A program made the position numbers and the translations under genes. DNA of 64,000 bases. It comes from Nocardiopsis prasina DSM 43845 (GTDB lineage: Bacteria > Actinomycetota > Actinomycetes > Streptosporangiales > Streptosporangiaceae). Below, piece after piece: positions 59,350 to 64,000 of this stretch. The stretch's first letter is position 1. The number at the start of each line of letters is the position of its first letter. Below the pieces are notes generated by a model that was not told the DNA's origin, made no database searches, and saw only the letters and a list, made by a program, of their open reading frames with translations. Location of the stretch: contig NZ_ANAE01000088.1 in assembly GCF_000341265.1 (NCBI RefSeq), positions 62,674 to 126,673 of the forward strand, given 5' to 3'.

Positions 59350-59384
59350 TTGACAACCTTTAGTTGTCAACGCATAGTGATGGC
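59350..59384 (+). promoter_or_regulatory. Leaderless promoter with palindromic operator TTGACAAC-N5-GTTGTCAA
   Basis: A perfect 8-base inverted repeat at 59350-59370 includes the -35 hexamer TTGACA. CATAGT (59373-59378) follows at 17 bases as -10, and the ATG is six bases later, so the transcript is probably leaderless. The palindrome is AT-rich and ideally placed for autorepression by the encoded HTH protein. Confidence 0.75.
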
Positions 59385-59807
59385 ATGGAGAACCCACAGG
59401 ACACCTTCACCCGACCCGACCCCGAACAGGCCCGACGCAAGCGCGTTCACGAGGCCCTCTTCCGCATCACCGAACGCCACGCCACCGGTGAGGATCGCCT
59501 CCGCTGGGACCGGACGCGCATGCCGATGTCCCCGCACGAGGCCATCCGCCGCGTCAGTGACCTGGCCTCCGGCAGCGCCCTCCCTGATGAGGGCGCCCCT
59601 GCCGTGGATCAGGACGACCTGACCGCTGCGTTGACCCTGGTGCCGTGGGCCCGGGCCGAGTTCGACCAGCTGGAGTCGGGGCTGCTCACCATGTCCAAGG
59701 GGCGGGGCATGACCTGGCAGGAGATCGCCTTCGGTCTGGGGCTGGGCACCGCCCAGGCCGCCCGGCAGCGCCAGGAGCGCCTCACCCGTCGTACCGAGGA
59801 GGCGTAG
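59385..59807 (+). CDS. Small HTH DNA-binding protein
   Basis: A 140-residue soluble protein. The C-terminal GMTWQEIAFGLGLGTAQAARQRQERL (about 108-133) has the shape of a helix-turn-helix, and the N-terminal part is helical and charged (QARRKRVHEALFRITERH). I do not recognise a named family with certainty; sigma-factor-region-4-like or MarR-like DNA-binding proteins of actinomycetes come to mind. It has its own palindromic leaderless promoter and is not part of the importer operon. Confidence 0.7.
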   Translation: MENPQDTFTRPDPEQARRKRVHEALFRITERHATGEDRLRWDRTRMPMSPHEAIRRVSDLASGSALPDEGAPAVDQDDLTAALTLVPWARAEFDQLESGLLTMSKGRGMTWQEIAFGLGLGTAQAARQRQERLTRRTEEA

Positions 59808-59971
59808 GGAGCCGTAGCGGGCAAGCGCTGTTCCTGCTCGACCCGTGCGGTGGCGGGTGACAGGGAGAGCCTTCGTCGAGCGGGTCCCGGGCCCGCTTCG
59901 GCGTGGGCGATGCGACGGGAAGGCGCCTGCGGTTCGCGGACCGCGTCCATGTGTCCGACAGGTACGAGTCG

Positions 59972-61312
59972 TCAGGTGAGGCCGACCACGGTCCACGGGC
60001 CCGGGGTCTCCTCCGTCACCACCACGGCTCCGGGTACCGCGACCAGACGAGGAGCGTCGGGAAGAGTCATCGCGCCGCCCTCGGACCTGGTCCACCACTC
60101 CTCGTTCTCGGTCATGTCCGCGTTCAGAACAGCGGGTTCGTCCTGGGAGTCCCAGCGCGCGAACTCGACGTTCATTGATCCCCGGTCCAGGCCGGGGTCG
60201 GTCAGGTAGTCCGGCCGAAGCACACCCTCCCCGAGAAGCAGCCCGCGGTCGATGTCACCCTCGGCCGGGCGCTGGGAAGTCTCCAGGCGGGCCATTTCCT
60301 CACCCTCGAAGGACATGCGCCAGTACTCGACCGTGCCTTCGTCATAGTCGACGGCGGTCTCGACGTAGCCGTCATCGAGCAACCCGACGGGGTGTCGATC
60401 CCGGTCCTGGTAGGCCGCGCCCTTGATCTCCTCGCCCGTCTGCGGGTCGATCAGGAACTCGTGCCGTTGGTTTCCGGTCCCGACCTCCAGGAAGAGCGCT
60501 TCGGCTCCGGGGGAGAGTTCGTGCTTGGCGACGCTTCGGCTGTCATCGGCGAACTCCTGGTCCACTTCCCAGAGGACCTCACCGGTCTCCCCCTCGAGGC
60601 CGACCGCGAGCATTCCCTGCTCGTGCAGGTCGACGGAGTCGTCTTCGAAGCTGCCGTCGTTGTGGGCCGCGATGACCACCACGGTTTCCCCGGCAGTGAG
60701 CACGTTCTCGACCGTGACACCGGCGCTGCCCTCGGGCGCGGGCGGCTCATAGGCCCAGACCCGCTCGCCTCCGAGCAGGGAGAAGGCCTCCACCGAACCG
60801 CCCTCCTGCGCGGGGTCCGTGACCGCGACGTGCGAGGTGAGCGCGGAGGCGCGGGCGAGGTACGTGCCCGGGTCACCCTCGTGCTCCGCGATCAGTCGCC
60901 CGGTGCCCGCGTCGAGCAGTACCGCGGTGTCCGGCAGGGTCAGCAGGACCTCCTGCCCATCAGGTGTCGTCCGAGCGCGGTGGAGACCCCCGTTTTCGAG
61001 CCGGTAACTCCACAACTCCTCACCCGAGGCCCCGTCCAGGCCGACGGCGCCATCGCCCGTCACCATCACGGGCCCGGACACACCGGGCAGCACATCGATG
61101 AGGCTGGTCTCCCAATCCCCCGTACTCCACTGCCAGGCCACCTGCGACACCTCAGCCGGTATCGGGTGTGACGGGGCCGCGCCATCGTGGACACGATGGT
61201 CGACGGCCGACAGCCCACCATCCCCGGAGAGTGCGCACCCGGAGGCGAACACGAAGAGAGGAAGGGAAAGCGCCGTCGCACAGGTGGTGACCGGGTTATC
61301 CATTACCACCAT
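59972..61312 (-). CDS. Lipoprotein with PQQ-like beta-propeller repeats
   Basis: About 446 residues. A lipobox FASGC follows a hydrophobic stretch (ALSLPLFVF). The body has repeating blades typical of PQQ-like beta-propellers: GAVGLDGASGEELWSYRLE, VLLDAGTGRLIAEHEGD, GLEGETGEVLWEVDQEF and FLIDPQTGEEIKGAA. Role unknown; such proteins can be envelope scaffolds. Start uncertain: ATG at 61312 or 61303, and a longer frame with more basic residues is also possible. Confidence 0.75.
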   Translation of the reverse strand: MVVMDNPVTTCATALSLPLFVFASGCALSGDGGLSAVDHRVHDGAAPSHPIPAEVSQVAWQWSTGDWETSLIDVLPGVSGPVMVTGDGAVGLDGASGEELWSYRLENGGLHRARTTPDGQEVLLTLPDTAVLLDAGTGRLIAEHEGDPGTYLARASALTSHVAVTDPAQEGGSVEAFSLLGGERVWAYEPPAPEGSAGVTVENVLTAGETVVVIAAHNDGSFEDDSVDLHEQGMLAVGLEGETGEVLWEVDQEFADDSRSVAKHELSPGAEALFLEVGTGNQRHEFLIDPQTGEEIKGAAYQDRDRHPVGLLDDGYVETAVDYDEGTVEYWRMSFEGEEMARLETSQRPAEGDIDRGLLLGEGVLRPDYLTDPGLDRGSMNVEFARWDSQDEPAVLNADMTENEEWWTRSEGGAMTLPDAPRLVAVPGAVVVTEETPGPWTVVGLT

Positions 61313-61488
61313 CCACGGCACCGAGTGGCCACCGCGCTCCTCCCGGATTCGTGTTCGACCGCGATCCGCCTCGAACGAAGAAACACACAATCCTTCTCCA
61401 CACCGTCCCGCGGGGACCCCTCCAGCACCGCGTCTTGTGGAAGCGGCCGTGGCCTGGGCTGCTCAGGAGGCGCTTCCCGCTGCGAAAA

Positions 61489-61517
61489 GCCCCGCGACGA
61501 AGGGGAGGTCGCGGGGC
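61489..61517 (-). terminator. Intrinsic terminator of the thioesterase gene
   Basis: Perfect 10-base arms GCCCCGCGAC / GTCGCGGGGC with a 9-base loop are followed on the minus strand by TTTTC. It starts seven bases after the thioesterase stop; one of the few U-tract terminators in the window. Confidence 0.8.
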
Positions 61518-61523
61518 GGGAAC

Positions 61524-62333
61524 TCACAGGAGCATGGCGAGCTGGCGCGCCTGGGCCACCAGGGTGCCCTCACTGTCCCAGATCTCCATGTCCTCCTCGT
61601 GGAGGCCGTTGGAGACGTGCTTGGTGGAGACCCGGCAGGCCAGCCATCCCGGAGCGGGCCGGGCGCGCACGTGGGCGGTCAGCTCCACGGTGATCGTGCT
61701 GAACTCGCCGATGTCCAGCACGGCGGGAACGGCGAAGTCGACCATGGCGGGCAGCGAGTGCGCGTCGGCATCGCGGCCGTCGGCGAAACGCATCCAGAAG
61801 TCGGTCCGGGGCTGGCCGTCCTTCTTCCCGTCCAGCCACCCCGGACGCTCCGGGTAGCGGTAGTCGATGCGGTGGGCGATCGTGATGCCCTCCGGCCTGC
61901 CCGCGAACTCCGGGGGCACGTAGCAGTCCTCGGGGGCGGGCAGCTCCGGCGGCCCGTCCAGGTGCAGCTCACGACCCTCCGCGGTGAGGTCGCCGTAGGT
62001 GGCGGTAGCGCGCAGGATCTCCTTGCCGCCCTGTTCGGCGACGACGGCGCCGGTGGCCGTGCGGCGCCCCTCACGGATGGTCTCGGTGCGCAGAACGGCC
62101 TGGCCCGGGGCGGCGGGACGCAGGTAGAAGGCGGAGACCACGAGGGGGTCGGGCTGGGTGAGGGTCTGGCTCAGGGCGTTGAGGGCCGTCCCCAGGACGT
62201 ATCCGCCGTTGGGGTGCGAGGTGAAGGTGGTCCAGCCGTCGGTGAGGGTGGCTGTGAACTCGCCGTCGGCACGCTTGTCGACCCGGGTGTCCTGGTCGTA
62301 CTCGTAGCCCTCGGCGGGGTGGTCAAGGCTCAT
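61524..62333 (-). CDS. TesB-like acyl-CoA thioesterase family protein
   Basis: A 269-residue double-hotdog protein. Marks are LTDGWTTFTSHPNGGYVLGTALNAL near the start, LVVSAFYLRPAAPGQAVLRTETI, and DIGEFSTITVELTAHVRARPAPGWLACRVSTKHVSNGLHEEDMEIWDSEGTLVAQARQLAMLL in order. It probably hydrolyses acyl-CoA. TAACAT lies six bases before the ATG (leaderless), overlapped by a TACCG-AG-CGGTA palindrome. Confidence 0.85.
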   Translation of the reverse strand: MSLDHPAEGYEYDQDTRVDKRADGEFTATLTDGWTTFTSHPNGGYVLGTALNALSQTLTQPDPLVVSAFYLRPAAPGQAVLRTETIREGRRTATGAVVAEQGGKEILRATATYGDLTAEGRELHLDGPPELPAPEDCYVPPEFAGRPEGITIAHRIDYRYPERPGWLDGKKDGQPRTDFWMRFADGRDADAHSLPAMVDFAVPAVLDIGEFSTITVELTAHVRARPAPGWLACRVSTKHVSNGLHEEDMEIWDSEGTLVAQARQLAMLL

Positions 62334-62343
62334 GATGCAATGT

Positions 62344-62355
62344 TACCGAGCGGTA
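62344..62355 (-). promoter_or_regulatory. TACCG-AG-CGGTA palindrome at the thioesterase promoter
   Basis: A perfect 12-base inverted repeat overlaps the -10 element of the thioesterase gene. TACCGNNCGGTA motifs are common operators for TetR-family lipid regulators in actinomycetes. No such regulator is adjacent. Confidence 0.45.
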
Positions 62356-62791
62356 GAACCCCTGGCCACACCTGGACCGAACAGGATTCGGTTCTGTGGG
62401 CGAGGCCACTCGCGACAGGACCCGCGATCCGCCTGCCCCTGAACGCCACGTCGGGCCCCACGTTGTCACCGCGAACAAACGTTACCCGCCACCACACACG
62501 GGAGCGGAGCACATCGTGGGCCGCACCGCCAGCATCGGCTGAGCTGGTGCCCTCAGGAGGCCGCAGCCATGGCCGTGCCTCGCTGGGGCCCGACCAGCGG
62601 AGGCCGCGGGGAAGGCACGGGCACGCGGGGCGTCCCTCCTCGAGGGCGTCTCCCGTCACGAGATCCAGAGAGCTTCGGTGGGTGTGACCGCGAGGTTACG
62701 GACCACCCCCGACAATCGGACACCGCCACCCCGGCTTCCGGCTCCCGGCAGTCCCCTTCGGGTGGAGGACCCCGGCCCCGGCACTGGCAGA
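62356..62791. other. Intergenic region
   Basis: About 435 bases without a supported gene between the divergent thioesterase and DUF2716 genes. Apart from the palindrome at its left edge I see no promoter, repeat or hairpin of note. Confidence 0.35.
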
Positions 62792-64000
62792 ATGGGCCGC
62801 CCTCCCGCCCCCTCACCCCTCCTGGCTGTCACCTTGCACGAGCTTCGCCATGCCTACGACACCCACCTGCGCGGCCACCTCCCCTCCCCGTCCCAGACCG
62901 GGGCGGTGCACCTGCGGGACCCGCACCTGGACGGCGCCCGCCTCGTCCGCACCCACTACGGCACCCACGGCGTCGTCGACCACGGACCGCTGCCGACCCG
63001 CACCGACCTCCCCGCCCTCGTCGCCCGCCAGAGGGACCGGTTCGACGCGCACTCCGAACCCGCGCAATGGCTGACCCACGCCCACGACCCACCCGCACTG
63101 GCCGAAGCGCTCGACGCGGCCGGGTTCACACCGGGCCCCGAGCGCTCCGTCCTGGTCGCCGAACTCGACGACCTCCCCACCACCCAGCCCCCGCCGGACG
63201 AAAGGCTCCGCGAGAACGACCGGGTGTCCGCCCGGGCCGTGCGTCGCCTGGCCGCCGGCTCCGGACCGCACCGGCGCCCCCTGGCCGAACACGAGGCGGA
63301 CGGCTCCGCCTTCGAGAACCGGACTCTCACCCTGGTCAACGGGGCCCACGTGCGCGCCGCCAGCTGGGCCACCCTGCGCACCGGAACCCCCTTCGTCGTC
63401 CTTGAGGGCATGACCGCGCCCCGACCCGAGTTCCTCGGGGAGTGGGCCCGCCACGCCAGCTCCGGCCGCGTCCTGCCCCTGTGGTGGGTGTGGACCCAGG
63501 CCGAGTCCCGCCTCATGTCCGCCGAGGTCGACCCCGCGGCCCAGCCCGACCTGCTCGAACTACTCCTGGCATCGGGGTTTCACCAGGTCACCACCGTGCG
63601 TACCCACACCTGGACCCCGGACGGGACCCCCGCCGCGACCCGACCGGTCACCGAGCTCAACGACGACCCCGAACACGACGACCTCTGGGACCGGTTCACC
63701 AACCGCTTCTTCTTCGCCCCCAGCGCCACGGTCTTCCCCGGCATCGTCGAGCCCACCCCCTCGGTGACCTGGTCGGTCCGCGCCGTCGCCGGAGATCCCG
63801 AACGCCTCGCCGAGCTGAACCGGGTCATGCGGCGCGCCCTCGCCGCCAGCGTCCCGGAGGGCGAACACCTCTACTCCCTGGACTGGCAGCACGTCGGACG
63901 CCGGTACGACCCGCGCCGGGTCGGGGGCGAGGAGCAGCCGCGTCACCCGGCGCACACGGTTCCCGACGGCGACTACCACATCAACCTCGCCAGGGACCTG
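62792..64000 (+). CDS. DUF2716-containing protein, C-terminus cut by window edge
   Basis: At least 403 codons, open to the window end. The first ~250 residues (TLHELRHAYDTHLRGHLPSP, then ALAEALDAAGFTPGPERSVLVAEL) resemble a GNAT-like acyltransferase half. The last part (DDLWDRFTNRFFFAPS, PGIVEPTPSVTWSVRA, EHLYSLDWQHVGRRYDP, VPDGDYHINLA) is a DUF2716 domain of unknown function. The ATG at 62792 has no strong ribosome-binding site, so the start is uncertain. Confidence 0.75.
   Translation, partial: MGRPPAPSPLLAVTLHELRHAYDTHLRGHLPSPSQTGAVHLRDPHLDGARLVRTHYGTHGVVDHGPLPTRTDLPALVARQRDRFDAHSEPAQWLTHAHDPPALAEALDAAGFTPGPERSVLVAELDDLPTTQPPPDERLRENDRVSARAVRRLAAGSGPHRRPLAEHEADGSAFENRTLTLVNGAHVRAASWATLRTGTPFVVLEGMTAPRPEFLGEWARHASSGRVLPLWWVWTQAESRLMSAEVDPAAQPDLLELLLASGFHQVTTVRTHTWTPDGTPAATRPVTELNDDPEHDDLWDRFTNRFFFAPSATVFPGIVEPTPSVTWSVRAVAGDPERLAELNRVMRRALAASVPEGEHLYSLDWQHVGRRYDPRRVGGEEQPRHPAHTVPDGDYHINLARDL

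Noticed and set aside
1-64000. Prophage, insertion sequence, integrative element or biosynthetic gene cluster
   Set aside because: No transposase, integrase, phage structural gene, terminal repeat, polyketide or peptide synthetase was seen; the fused PabAB alone does not indicate a cluster.

Overview
The window is GC-rich DNA with strong G/C third-position bias, many GTG starts, tightly packed genes on both strands and several probably leaderless transcripts. Its families are typical of actinomycetes: a WYL regulator, a deazaflavin-type nitroreductase, a Rv2629-like protein, a PknB-type kinase and an MntR/DtxR regulator. It looks like a chromosomal stretch of a filamentous actinomycete. Nocardiopsis or a relative is my best guess, but that rests on remembered family resemblance, not a search. 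I saw no rRNA, tRNA, IS element or prophage.

Layout. 1-10.9 kb: a cut-off MarR gene, a methyltransferase, an HTH-DUF4180 operon, a siderophore-reductase-like Fe-S protein, a histidine kinase/response regulator pair followed by a DUF4097 membrane protein, then small metabolic genes and a WYL regulator. 11-18.8 kb: a dimethylargininase-like hydrolase, a FAD oxidoreductase, biotin synthase, two secreted enzymes (HNH nuclease, M23 peptidase), a UDP-glucose dehydrogenase-type enzyme and a NUDIX hydrolase. 19-26.3 kb: a sugar transporter, an AraC-VOC pair, an ABC-F protein with a long leader, and a fused aminodeoxychorismate synthase. 26.5-26.97 kb: a short type I-E-like CRISPR array with its leader but no cas genes in the window. 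27-41.8 kb: oxidoreductases, GlxA-like and LysR regulators, a PrsW-type protease, a fulvocin C-related protein, an MntR-like regulator and a PhoD phosphatase; this part also holds three genes that look frameshifted (DUF4291, an unknown protein, a TetR regulator). 41.8-53.8 kb: AraC/GyrI regulator, MFS exporter, Rv2629-like protein, beta-helix protein, type Ic aminotransferase, uronate-dehydrogenase-like enzyme, an exonuclease with BRCT, a Ser/Thr kinase, and a hydrolase-GbsR operon. 54-64 kb: nitroreductase, an NmrA/TetR divergent pair, a three-gene Mn/Zn ABC importer, a small HTH protein, a lipoprotein, a thioesterase and a DUF2716 protein cut off by the window end.

How parts may work together. 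The importer at 56.7-59.3 kb carries an MntR/DtxR-style palindrome centred on its start codon, and an MntR-like regulator lies at 35.3 kb, so the two may form one metal-homeostasis circuit. The kinase-regulator-DUF4097 block resembles envelope-stress modules. Several regulator genes have clean palindromes over their own promoters: HTH-DUF4180, GbsR-hydrolase, TetR-NmrA and the small HTH protein at 59.4 kb.

No single locus is clearly a new system. The best leads are the interlocked inverted repeats in the CRISPR leader, the leader ORF before the ABC-F gene, the 36-bp perfect palindrome before the GbsR gene, the TetR gene broken at a CG repeat, and the fulvocin C-related protein.
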